From Microbacteriaceae bacterium (GTDB lineage Bacteria; Actinomycetota; Actinomycetes; Actinomycetales; Microbacteriaceae), in the NCBI GenBank assembly GCA_947486475.1, contig CANKTR010000012.1:1-19524 (forward strand): 19,524 nt of DNA, written 5' to 3'. Both the position numbers and the translations under genes were made by a program. Below, piece after piece: positions 7,463-13,773 of the stretch (position 1 is the stretch's first letter; every line of letters starts with the position of its first letter). The notes under the pieces are model-generated. The model saw nothing but the letters and a program-made list of their open reading frames with translations, was not told the origin of the DNA and searched no databases.

Positions 7463-8098
7463 ATGGATTCTCTTTCGCGTCACGAAGACTACGGCCAGGC
7501 TGCATTGAGCGAGACCGACATGGTCGGCGACCCGCTCGCCCAACTCGGCGCGTGGCTCGTCGATGCGGAAACGGCCGAAATCTATGAGCCCAACGCGTTC
7601 GTTCTCGGCACAATCGATTCCACTGGGCGACCGACTGCCCGAACGGTTCTGCTCAAAGGTCTCGATTCGGGGCTCTTGTTCGCAACCAACTATCTGTCGC
7701 GCAAGGGTGACGCAATCGGTGGGGGGTCGGATGTCACCGCCGTCTTCGGCTGGTATTCGATGTACCGCCAGGTCATTATCGAAGGTCGCGCCGAGCGCGT
7801 CTCGGTCGCCGATTCGGATGACTATTTCGATTCGCGCCCGCGCGGATCACAGCTCGCCGCGTGGGCGAGCGAACAATCCCGTCCCATCGCGTCTCGTGAT
7901 GCCCTCGATCAGCAGTACGAGGACACCGACCAGCGATTCGCGAATGACGATGTCGTGCCGCGACCCGAACACTGGGGTGGCTATCGAATCGTTCCCACCC
8001 GCATGGAATTTTGGAAAGGTCGCTCGAACCGCATGCACGACCGAATTGCGTTTGAGCGCGCCGGCGACGACTGGAACGTCACCCGACTGCAGCCCTAG
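7463..8098 (+). CDS. pdxH: Pyridoxamine/pyridoxine 5'-phosphate oxidase
   Basis: The 211-residue product has the normal PdxH length. This FMN enzyme oxidises pyridoxamine or pyridoxine phosphate to pyridoxal phosphate, the cofactor. Visible signatures are NAFVLGTIDSTGRPTARTVLLKG (44-66, including the FMN-contacting R60 and K65), RQVIIEGRAERV (102-113), SRPRGSQLAAWASEQS (124-139), PEHWGGYRIVP (168-178), EFWKGRSNRMHDR (182-194, with the substrate-binding Arg-x-His pair R190/H192) and the terminal RLQP. The usual FPWHPL before RQV reads FGWYSMY, a tolerable variation. It lies 24 bp after hutR on the same strand, with GGGAAG as a likely ribosome binding site, so it may be partly co-transcribed with hutR. 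No functional link to histidine use is evident. Confidence 0.93.
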   Translation: MDSLSRHEDYGQAALSETDMVGDPLAQLGAWLVDAETAEIYEPNAFVLGTIDSTGRPTARTVLLKGLDSGLLFATNYLSRKGDAIGGGSDVTAVFGWYSMYRQVIIEGRAERVSVADSDDYFDSRPRGSQLAAWASEQSRPIASRDALDQQYEDTDQRFANDDVVPRPEHWGGYRIVPTRMEFWKGRSNRMHDRIAFERAGDDWNVTRLQP

Positions 8099-8133
8099 GG
8101 AATAACTTCACCGCGACACAACTGGGAACAGAT

Positions 8134-9189
8134 ATGACGACAAACATCGACGACATCACATTCGGGCTCGACACCTTCGGCGATATGACGCACAAGGACG
8201 ACGGAACCCCCGAAACCGCGGGACAGGTTCTGCGTAATCTCGTCGAACAAGCCGTCCTTGCCGATTCCTTGGGCATTCACGCGATTCACATCGGCGAACA
8301 TCATCGAGACGACTTCGCCGTGAGTGCCCCCGACACGGTACTCGCGGGGATTGCCACGCGCACGTCCTCCATCATCCTTGGAACGGGCGTGACGGTCCTG
8401 TCGAGCGAGGACCCGGTAAGGGTCTATCAGCGATTTGCCATCATCGATGCGCTGTCGAACGGTCGCGCCGAGATCACCGCGGGCCGAGGCTCGTTCACGG
8501 AATCGTTTCCGCTGTTTGGGTTTGAGCTCAATGACTACCACGCGCTGTTCGAGGAGAAACTCGAACTCCTCGTTCAGCTCCTCGCCGAAAAGCCCGTCAC
8601 CTGGTCGGGGACGACCCGTGCGTCTCTGTCACACCACGAGGTCTACCCGAAAACGGAAAAGGGTCGAATCGGGTTGCGCGTCGGTGTCGGCGGTAGCCCC
8701 GATTCCGTTGTCCGCGCCGCTCGTTTGGGCATCCCGCTGGCACTCGCCATCATCGGAGGCGACCCGGCGCGATTCGCCCCGTTCTCGAAGTTGTACCGTG
8801 ATCAATTGCAAGCGTTCGGTCGGGACGACTTGCCGGTCGCAATCCACTCACCAGGGCACATCGCAGAGACCGACGAACATGCTGCCGAAGAATTGTGGCC
8901 TCACTACGTGGCGTCGTTCGGTCGAATCGGCCGAGAACGAGGCTGGGGGCCGATTACGAAGGAACACTTCATGGGTGAGGTCACCCATGGTTCGGTTTAT
9001 GCCGGGTCACCCGAGACCGTCGCGAAAAAAATCGCACACGCGCTGTCGTCTGTCGGCGCCCAACAGTTCGACCTCAAGTATTCCAACGGACCGATGCCGC
9101 ACTCGCAGCTCATGTCGTCGATCGAGTTGTACGGAAATCAAGTCATCCCTCTGGTTCGCGAGATTCTGGCGGGAGTCCCAGCGCGTTAG
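8134..9189 (+). CDS. Luciferase-like flavin-dependent monooxygenase
   Basis: The 351-residue product is a bacterial luciferase-like (LLM class) TIM-barrel oxidoreductase that would use reduced FMN or F420. Typical stretches are FGLDTFGD (10-17), HIGEHHRDDFAVSAPD (52-67), RTSSIILGTGVTVLSSEDPVR (76-96), YQRFAIIDALSNGRAEITAGRGSF (98-121) and VYAGSPETVAKKI (288-300). The RAEITAGRGSF and GEHH patterns are those of the group once named after Agrobacterium Atu2307. Substrate is unknown. It follows pdxH by 35 bp; PdxH is also FMN-dependent, but no shared pathway can be argued. GGGAA eight bases upstream may be the ribosome binding site. Its TAG stop interlocks with the stop codon of the App1-type gene on the other strand. 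Confidence 0.88.
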   Translation: MTTNIDDITFGLDTFGDMTHKDDGTPETAGQVLRNLVEQAVLADSLGIHAIHIGEHHRDDFAVSAPDTVLAGIATRTSSIILGTGVTVLSSEDPVRVYQRFAIIDALSNGRAEITAGRGSFTESFPLFGFELNDYHALFEEKLELLVQLLAEKPVTWSGTTRASLSHHEVYPKTEKGRIGLRVGVGGSPDSVVRAARLGIPLALAIIGGDPARFAPFSKLYRDQLQAFGRDDLPVAIHSPGHIAETDEHAAEELWPHYVASFGRIGRERGWGPITKEHFMGEVTHGSVYAGSPETVAKKIAHALSSVGAQQFDLKYSNGPMPHSQLMSSIELYGNQVIPLVREILAGVPAR

Positions 9190-10229
9190 CGGTGGCGAAG
9201 GGTCCCGCCGAGTAGTCCTGCGTCAAAGAAATTCTCTGCGAGTTCAGCGCCGTCGTGACCGTACACCCAGGGGAGCCCAGGGACGGGGTCGGGGTGCGTG
9301 GTCGGAGCACCCGCGAGTACGGCCTCTGGGCGAGAGAGTCGTCGAATTCCGACACCAAGGACGTGGTCGGGGTGTCGGCGGGCAAAATCGCCATAGGTCG
9401 TCTCGTCGTGCTGTCCGTCATCGCCGATGAGAATCCATTTGATGTTGGGGAACTCGGCCACGAGACGATCAAGGCTGTTGACTTTGTGCTCGCGGCCGCT
9501 TCGGAAGATTCGGTCAGGTGTCGCTCCCCAGTCGGTCAACAAGAGAGGCCCGCGGGGGTACATGTGACGAGACAAAAAGCGTTCGAGGGTCGGGGCGACG
9601 TTCCACGGTCCGGTCGACAAATACATGATGGGCGCCCCCGCGTAATAGGCGCCCAATTTATTGAGGAATACGGCCATACCCGGCACGGGGCGACGGGCGT
9701 GCTCGTCCAGGACGAACGTGTTCCACGCCGCCAGCAGAAGGCGCGGGAGTGCTGTCACCATCACCGTGTCATCGATGTCGCACACGACACCGACGGTCGT
9801 TGGGTCGTCGACGACCGTCACGTCACTGGTGGCCCAGCCGTTCCCCTTAGTGACGCGCATCAGCACCGTGTGGAGCCCGACGGGCAGGTTCACTGGCAAG
9901 CTCGCGTCGATCACGCCGCCACGGTCGCTCTTCACCTTGAACTTGTGGCTACCGATTTTGACGGTCACCTTCGTGTGCGCAACCGGCACTCCCGTGAACG
10001 CCCGCCAACCGCGGACGTACTTTCGAACCTTCCGAGTGCGCGGGTCAGGGTTGATATAGAGAACCCGGGCGAGGATGCGAACTGACGTGGCTGTCCCGTA
10101 TCCGCGGAATGCGACAACGGTGGGAAGTTGGCCGGAGTCACGAGCCGACCGCGCTCGAAAGGCGGTATAGGCGTCTTCGATACGCGCCGCGACGTGCATT
10201 TTGGCGGGGGGAGACGAGTCGGCTGGCAT
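9186..10229 (-). CDS. App1-type phosphatase (DUF2183 family)
   Basis: The 347-residue product has a beta-sandwich-like N-terminal region (about 35-140) and a C-terminal HAD-like catalytic domain of the App1 family. Key motifs are VVCDIDDTV with nucleophile Asp151 and Asp153, MYLSTGPWN (202-210), FRSGREHKVNSLDRL (242-256) and ILIGDDGQHD (266-275). The family is named for yeast phosphatidate phosphatase App1; bacterial members are mostly uncharacterised, so a lipid substrate is only suggested. No signal peptide is visible. I chose ATG 10229, which has AGGG eight bases upstream; an internal ATG at 10199 (Met11) is possible. A TAGGGT hexamer eight bases before the start could be a leaderless -10. 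The gene converges on the luciferase-like gene with a four-base overlap. Confidence 0.87.
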   Translation of the reverse strand: MPADSSPPAKMHVAARIEDAYTAFRARSARDSGQLPTVVAFRGYGTATSVRILARVLYINPDPRTRKVRKYVRGWRAFTGVPVAHTKVTVKIGSHKFKVKSDRGGVIDASLPVNLPVGLHTVLMRVTKGNGWATSDVTVVDDPTTVGVVCDIDDTVMVTALPRLLLAAWNTFVLDEHARRPVPGMAVFLNKLGAYYAGAPIMYLSTGPWNVAPTLERFLSRHMYPRGPLLLTDWGATPDRIFRSGREHKVNSLDRLVAEFPNIKWILIGDDGQHDETTYGDFARRHPDHVLGVGIRRLSRPEAVLAGAPTTHPDPVPGLPWVYGHDGAELAENFFDAGLLGGTLRHR

Positions 10230-10380
10230 TAGTCACAACCCTATCGCCTCTGTCTAAATGGATGATTGCTCACCAAGTTGCTCTTTCGAAAAGAAGATTC
10301 ATACACTAGTGCGATACCTTTGACTCTGCAGGTTTTATTCTTTGACGATTTGACCTGAGCATTTACTAACGAGGAAAAAA
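10230..10380 (+). promoter_or_regulatory. Divergent intergenic region upstream of the TetR gene
   Basis: At 151 bp this is the largest non-coding gap and is visibly richer in A/T than the rest. It contains TACACT (10302-10307), a TANNNT -10 candidate with a weak TTGCTC (10278-10283) 18 bp upstream. Three direct TTTGAC copies lie at 10319-10324, 10341-10346 and 10349-10354. TTTCGAAA (10284-10291) is a short palindrome. No long perfect palindrome of the usual TetR operator type is obvious. It probably holds the tetR promoter and the App1-type gene promoter, but assignment of individual boxes is weak. Confidence 0.4.
10371..10375 (+). promoter_or_regulatory. Ribosome binding site GAGGA that decides the TTG start of tetR
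   Basis: GAGGA followed by five A bases sits directly before the TTG at 10381. No ATG or GTG start occurs in frame before the DNA-binding domain, so this strong site supports initiation at TTG. Confidence 0.7.
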
Positions 10381-11022
10381 TTGCCAATCCAACACATCCC
10401 AGCCAGCGAAGAATTATTCAAATCTGGACTCCTGATTAACACTCCGGTCCAGGCCCGAAGCAACGCGCGCGTCGCCGCACTGTTGGACGCGGCCGCCAAG
10501 GTTGTCCATCACAAAGGTTACGAAGAATTGACCACGGCAAATGTTGCCGAGGCGGCGGGCGCCTCGATTGGAACCGTGTACCGATACTTCGAGGACCGCG
10601 TCAAGGTTCTGGAAGCTCTCGCGATTCGCAACCTCGAACGTGCCGACCGTCGTTTCCGCGACGCAATCCAACAGATTGACGGTTCCGACGCGAATGACGC
10701 GATCACCGTGATGTTCGAGATGTACCTCGACATGTTTCGAACGGAACCCGGTTTCCGTTCGCTCCGACTGGGGGATGTCCTCGACATCCGCCCGCGCACT
10801 CGCGAGCCGCGCCTCACCACCGCCGCCCGCACGATGACGGAAGTACTCAGCGTCCGCTTCGGCTTCTCGAATGATGCCGCCACCGTTCTGGAACTCGAGA
10901 AAGCCCTCGTAGCGGTCGACGCCCATCTTGCTCGCGCCTTTTACAACAATGATCGCGGTGACGCTGTCTTCATCGATGCGGCACGGGCATCGGTTGTCTT
11001 CCTCCCGAGCCTCGCGAACTAG
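10381..11022 (+). CDS. TetR/AcrR-family transcriptional regulator
   Basis: The 213-residue product, read from a TTG start, has a TetR N-terminal DNA-binding domain at about residues 28-80. Helix 1 is ARVAALLDAAAKVVHHKGY and the helix-turn-helix is LTTANVAEAAGASIGTVYRYFEDR (50-73), ending in the diagnostic YRYF. The rest is a helical ligand-binding domain too variable to name a ligand. A 26-residue extension precedes the domain. It is divergent from the App1-type phosphatase across 151 bp and convergent with dedA, with which it shares a four-base stop overlap. By the usual rule for TetR proteins it may repress the divergent gene and itself; no operator is evident enough to test this by eye. 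Confidence 0.88.
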   Translation: MPIQHIPASEELFKSGLLINTPVQARSNARVAALLDAAAKVVHHKGYEELTTANVAEAAGASIGTVYRYFEDRVKVLEALAIRNLERADRRFRDAIQQIDGSDANDAITVMFEMYLDMFRTEPGFRSLRLGDVLDIRPRTREPRLTTAARTMTEVLSVRFGFSNDAATVLELEKALVAVDAHLARAFYNNDRGDAVFIDAARASVVFLPSLAN

Positions 11023-11654
11023 TCGTCGGGGTGTTTTGTGTAACGCTCCAGTGATTTTTTCACCAAAGCCATGATGGCGATGAAGAGAACAATAATCCCT
11101 GCAAATATGTAGCCGGCGAAGTGCAGGCTCTGGCTCAGTTGTTCATACGTCAGCGCGGCGGTGCGCCCCACCGTGACATAGGCGATCGCCCAGAGCGTGC
11201 ACGCTGGCGCCGTCCACAGGATGAACCGGCGGTAGTCCATGCCGGTGATTCCGGCGGTCAACGGAACAATGCTGTGCAGGACCGGCAAGAACCGCGAGAT
11301 GAAAATCGCCCACCCTCCTCGGTGCTCGAGAAAACGTTCGGCGGTTTTCCAGTTTTTAGGGCCAATCCATTTGCCGACCTTCGATCGTTGAATGGCGGGG
11401 CCGAAGGCACGCCCGAGAGCAAAACCAATACTTTCCCCCATTAACGCGCCGACAATTATGACAACGATTAACGAGATGTATTCCTCGGTTGACGACACAC
11501 CGGTTGCAGCGACGAGAACGACGGTGTCGCCCGGAATCACGAGTCCGACGAGGACACTCGTTTCGAGCATGATGGCAAGCCCAGCAAGGCCGACGCGGAG
11601 GACCGGGTCAACGGAACCGACTCCGCTGAGAAACCAATCGAGGAATGCGTTCAT
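11019..11654 (-). CDS. DedA-family membrane protein
   Basis: The 211-residue product has the size and hydrophobic layout of DedA (SNARE-associated/VTT domain) proteins: membrane segments near residues 22-50, 60-80, 114-135, 145-165 and 178-198. It has LETSVLVGLVIPGDTVVL (30-47) with the conserved Glu-x8-PGD, GESIGFALGRAFG (73-85) and FISRFLPVLHSIVPLTAGITGM (118-139), the DedA signature region. In that signature the usual second Arg is His127. DedA proteins are polytopic inner-membrane proteins implicated in undecaprenyl-phosphate or phospholipid flipping and proton-dependent homeostasis. The frame extends upstream, but ATG 11654 gives the proper N-terminus and overlaps the stop of the preceding aminotransferase gene as ATGA, suggesting translational coupling. 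Its stop interlocks with tetR. Confidence 0.9.
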   Translation of the reverse strand: MNAFLDWFLSGVGSVDPVLRVGLAGLAIMLETSVLVGLVIPGDTVVLVAATGVSSTEEYISLIVVIIVGALMGESIGFALGRAFGPAIQRSKVGKWIGPKNWKTAERFLEHRGGWAIFISRFLPVLHSIVPLTAGITGMDYRRFILWTAPACTLWAIAYVTVGRTAALTYEQLSQSLHFAGYIFAGIIVLFIAIMALVKKSLERYTKHPDD

Positions 11655-12442
11655 GAGTGCGAGCGTACCTCGTCTGGGTTCAGAGCCTGCCGTCGAGTCA
11701 CGTACTGCTGGCGCCAGTAATCGACTCGACCCGGCTCGACGTGCACGGCCGGTCCGTCTCGCCAGTCGGTGACGACCCGAATTCCGTGCAGGGCCGACAG
11801 AGTCCACACTTCGGCTCCGTCGAGGTCCTCCGGTCGGACTCGCGCCGACGCGACAGGCGCGCCAATGAACGCCGCGTGGTCGCGGATGGTTCGTTCGGTC
11901 ACACTGGGGAGGTGCGGGATCCCGGAATCGACGACGTGGAGGGCGTCGTTCTGCCACCACACAACCGACGACCAGGCCCCTTCAGCAATGAATCCGTCGT
12001 CGAGAATGACGGCCTCGCCGATATCGAGTTCCCTGCGAAGTGCTCCGAGCGCGGCGAGATCGGGGCCCTTGACGCTCGGCTGGGTTCGGGGGTCACGAGG
12101 GGCGGTCGCGAGCGTGACCTCGGTGAGCGCATCGGGAGCCTCACGAAGGTGGAATCGCAGCAGCGCGCCATCGCCATAATCGATCGCCTCAAGGTGCGGG
12201 AACCATCGTCCCTCGGCGGGAATCATGGCGATGGCGTCGGCAGCGAATGCTCGAGCGTCCAGGGCGGGGTCGACCCCGGCAAGCGACGCCCCGAATCGTT
12301 CGATGTGCCTCTCCAACGAAACGGCACATCCGTCGACGACGAGCCATGAATCGGCAACCCGGACCAAACCCGCGTGAGGGTCGCACCATTCCTCTTCGAC
12401 GACGGAACCATCCACCCATCGGAAAACGCGCGCCTCGACCAT
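11651..12442 (-). CDS. pabC: Class IV aminotransferase, aminodeoxychorismate lyase-like
   Basis: The 263-residue product belongs to fold-type IV PLP enzymes. The PLP lysine is most likely Lys125 in PSVKGPDLAALGALRREL. It is followed by ILDDGFIAEGAWSSVVWW (146-163), with Glu154 in the conserved D-G-x-x-x-E-G position, and HLPSVTERTI (177-186), the counterpart of LPGITR. The usual Ser-Asn after E-G is Ser-Ser here. Being divergent from pabB by 12 bp, it is best read as 4-amino-4-deoxychorismate lyase, releasing p-aminobenzoate and pyruvate for folate synthesis; a branched-chain or D-amino acid aminotransferase is the alternative. ATG 12442 is chosen over a longer open frame that would run through pabB. 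It is coupled to dedA by an ATGA overlap. Confidence 0.75.
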   Translation of the reverse strand: MVEARVFRWVDGSVVEEEWCDPHAGLVRVADSWLVVDGCAVSLERHIERFGASLAGVDPALDARAFAADAIAMIPAEGRWFPHLEAIDYGDGALLRFHLREAPDALTEVTLATAPRDPRTQPSVKGPDLAALGALRRELDIGEAVILDDGFIAEGAWSSVVWWQNDALHVVDSGIPHLPSVTERTIRDHAAFIGAPVASARVRPEDLDGAEVWTLSALHGIRVVTDWRDGPAVHVEPGRVDYWRQQYVTRRQALNPDEVRSHS

Positions 12443-12455
12443 AGAGTAAAGGCTA
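12442..12455. promoter_or_regulatory. Overlapping divergent leaderless -10 boxes of pabB and pabC
   Basis: On the plus strand TAGAGT (12442-12447) ends seven bases before the pabB ATG at 12455. On the minus strand TAGCCT (12455-12450) ends seven bases before the pabC ATG at 12442. Both fit TANNNT. Each box shares a base with the other gene's start codon, and the two starts lie in an inverted repeat CATAG-N8-CTATG (12440-12457). No good -35 boxes are visible, and AAGG only two bases before the pabB ATG is too close for a normal ribosome binding site. Confidence 0.45.
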
Positions 12456-13735
12456 TGACAGAGAGTTACGTTCGGCACGTCATTGCCGCACTCGTTGACC
12501 CGGTCGTAATCTTTCGGGCGCTCATCGCCGATCGCGATGGGGGTTTCTGGCTCGACGATTCGCTGGCGGAAACCGTGTCCTATCTGGGCGTCGGCACCCG
12601 CATCGAGACGTCCGATGCCTTCTCTGGTTTCGAGACGAGTGGCGACTTTCCCGTGTCGCGCGTCGGCTGGATCGGATACGGTGCCCGCGCCGAGTCGCTC
12701 GGCGTCGAAGTCGGGATCGAGCCACAGCCGCGCTCGACAATGCTGTCCGTTCGACTCGCGGTCGAGGTCGACCACCGCGAGAACGAAGTGTCGGTGATTG
12801 GGCTGCGGCGCGACGCCGAGTTCGAGGACCTGGTGTCCGCCATCGAGGCACTGGGCGGCCAGGTCGCTCCAACACCACTGCGTCCCCCCACCCGCACGGC
12901 GATCTGGCGCGACGACCCGGTGACCTATGCGGGGTACATCGCCGAGTGCCTCACGCACATCCGAAACGGTGACGCCTATCAGTTGTGCCTGACAACGGGA
13001 ATCGACGTCTATGGCGAGGTGGACGTGGTCGAGACGTACTGTGCGCTTCGAACGGCGGCCCCCACCCGAAACGCCGCGTACCTGCGAATCGGGGGAATCA
13101 GCCTGCTCAGCGCGTCGCCCGAGTCATACTTCACGGTTCGCGGTCGACACGCAACGACGAGCCCTATCAAGGGCACACGCCCGCGCAGTATGGACCCGGC
13201 AGAGGACTACCTCCTGAAGCGCGAGCTGGAAACGTCGGAGAAAGAACGTGCCGAGAACCTCATGATTGTTGATTTATGTCGCAACGACCTGTCCCAAGTG
13301 TGCGCACCGGGGTCGGTCACGGTTAGTTCGCTGCACCGCGTCGAGACCTATTCGACCGTTCACCAACTCGTCAGCACCGTCACCGGCGAATTGTTGCCCG
13401 AGTGTGGTGCGGCCGACGCTGCGCGGGCCCTATTCCCCGCGGGGTCGATGACTGGCGCGCCAAAACGCAGCGCCGTCCAAATTCTGGAGCGACTGGAGTC
13501 TGCCGAACGCGGAATGTACGCCGGCGCGTTCGGTTATGCCGGCGCGGGAAGCCTGACGCTCGCGATGACCATTCGGTCGATTGTCGTCGACGACCGCGGT
13601 GCTCACATCGGAGTTGGGGGTGGAATCACGTCGGGATCGGTCCCCGACCAGGAAATCGCCGAGGTTGGTGTGAAGGCCGCCGCGATGCTCGGTGTTCTCG
13701 GTGCCGCACCGAACCCGTACCTGTACACGGAATAG
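12455..13735 (+). CDS. pabB: Aminodeoxychorismate synthase component I
   Basis: The 426-residue product is a chorismate-binding enzyme of the PabB/TrpE family. Motifs are ASPESYF (220-226), PIKGTRPR (237-244) with Lys239 as the PabB-type lysine, EKERAENLMIVDLCRNDLS (262-280), TVHQLVSTVTG (301-311) and FPAGSMTGAPK (327-337). PIKGT and SMTGAPK favour PabB; anthranilate synthase usually has an Ala-Gly-Thr and a different last motif. It aminates chorismate to 4-amino-4-deoxychorismate using ammonia from a glutamine amidotransferase (PabA), which is neither fused nor in this window. The open frame extends upstream, but ATG 12455 fits the family start and avoids overlap with pabC. The divergent pabC-like gene would do the next step. 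It ends 38 bp before leuS. Confidence 0.92.
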   Translation: MTESYVRHVIAALVDPVVIFRALIADRDGGFWLDDSLAETVSYLGVGTRIETSDAFSGFETSGDFPVSRVGWIGYGARAESLGVEVGIEPQPRSTMLSVRLAVEVDHRENEVSVIGLRRDAEFEDLVSAIEALGGQVAPTPLRPPTRTAIWRDDPVTYAGYIAECLTHIRNGDAYQLCLTTGIDVYGEVDVVETYCALRTAAPTRNAAYLRIGGISLLSASPESYFTVRGRHATTSPIKGTRPRSMDPAEDYLLKRELETSEKERAENLMIVDLCRNDLSQVCAPGSVTVSSLHRVETYSTVHQLVSTVTGELLPECGAADAARALFPAGSMTGAPKRSAVQILERLESAERGMYAGAFGYAGAGSLTLAMTIRSIVVDDRGAHIGVGGGITSGSVPDQEIAEVGVKAAAMLGVLGAAPNPYLYTE

Positions 13736-13773
13736 AATTGGGAACGCGCGTGTGCGCGCTGTGAAAGGGTTCC
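13736..13773 (+). promoter_or_regulatory. leuS leader with small hairpin and ribosome binding site
   Basis: GCGCG (13746-13750) and CGCGC (13755-13759) can form a 5-bp stem with a TGTG loop. It has no T-run, so it is not a standard terminator. GAAAGGG (13763-13769) is a plausible ribosome binding site for the GTG start at 13774. TAGAAT (13733-13738), overlapping the pabB stop, is a possible -10 box without a clear -35. I see no T-box or leader peptide. Confidence 0.35.

Noticed and set aside
13746..13759. GCGCG-TGTG-CGCGC hairpin before leuS as an attenuator or T-box
   Set aside because: The stem is short and I see no T-box core, leader peptide or alternative structure; it is noted only as part of the leader.
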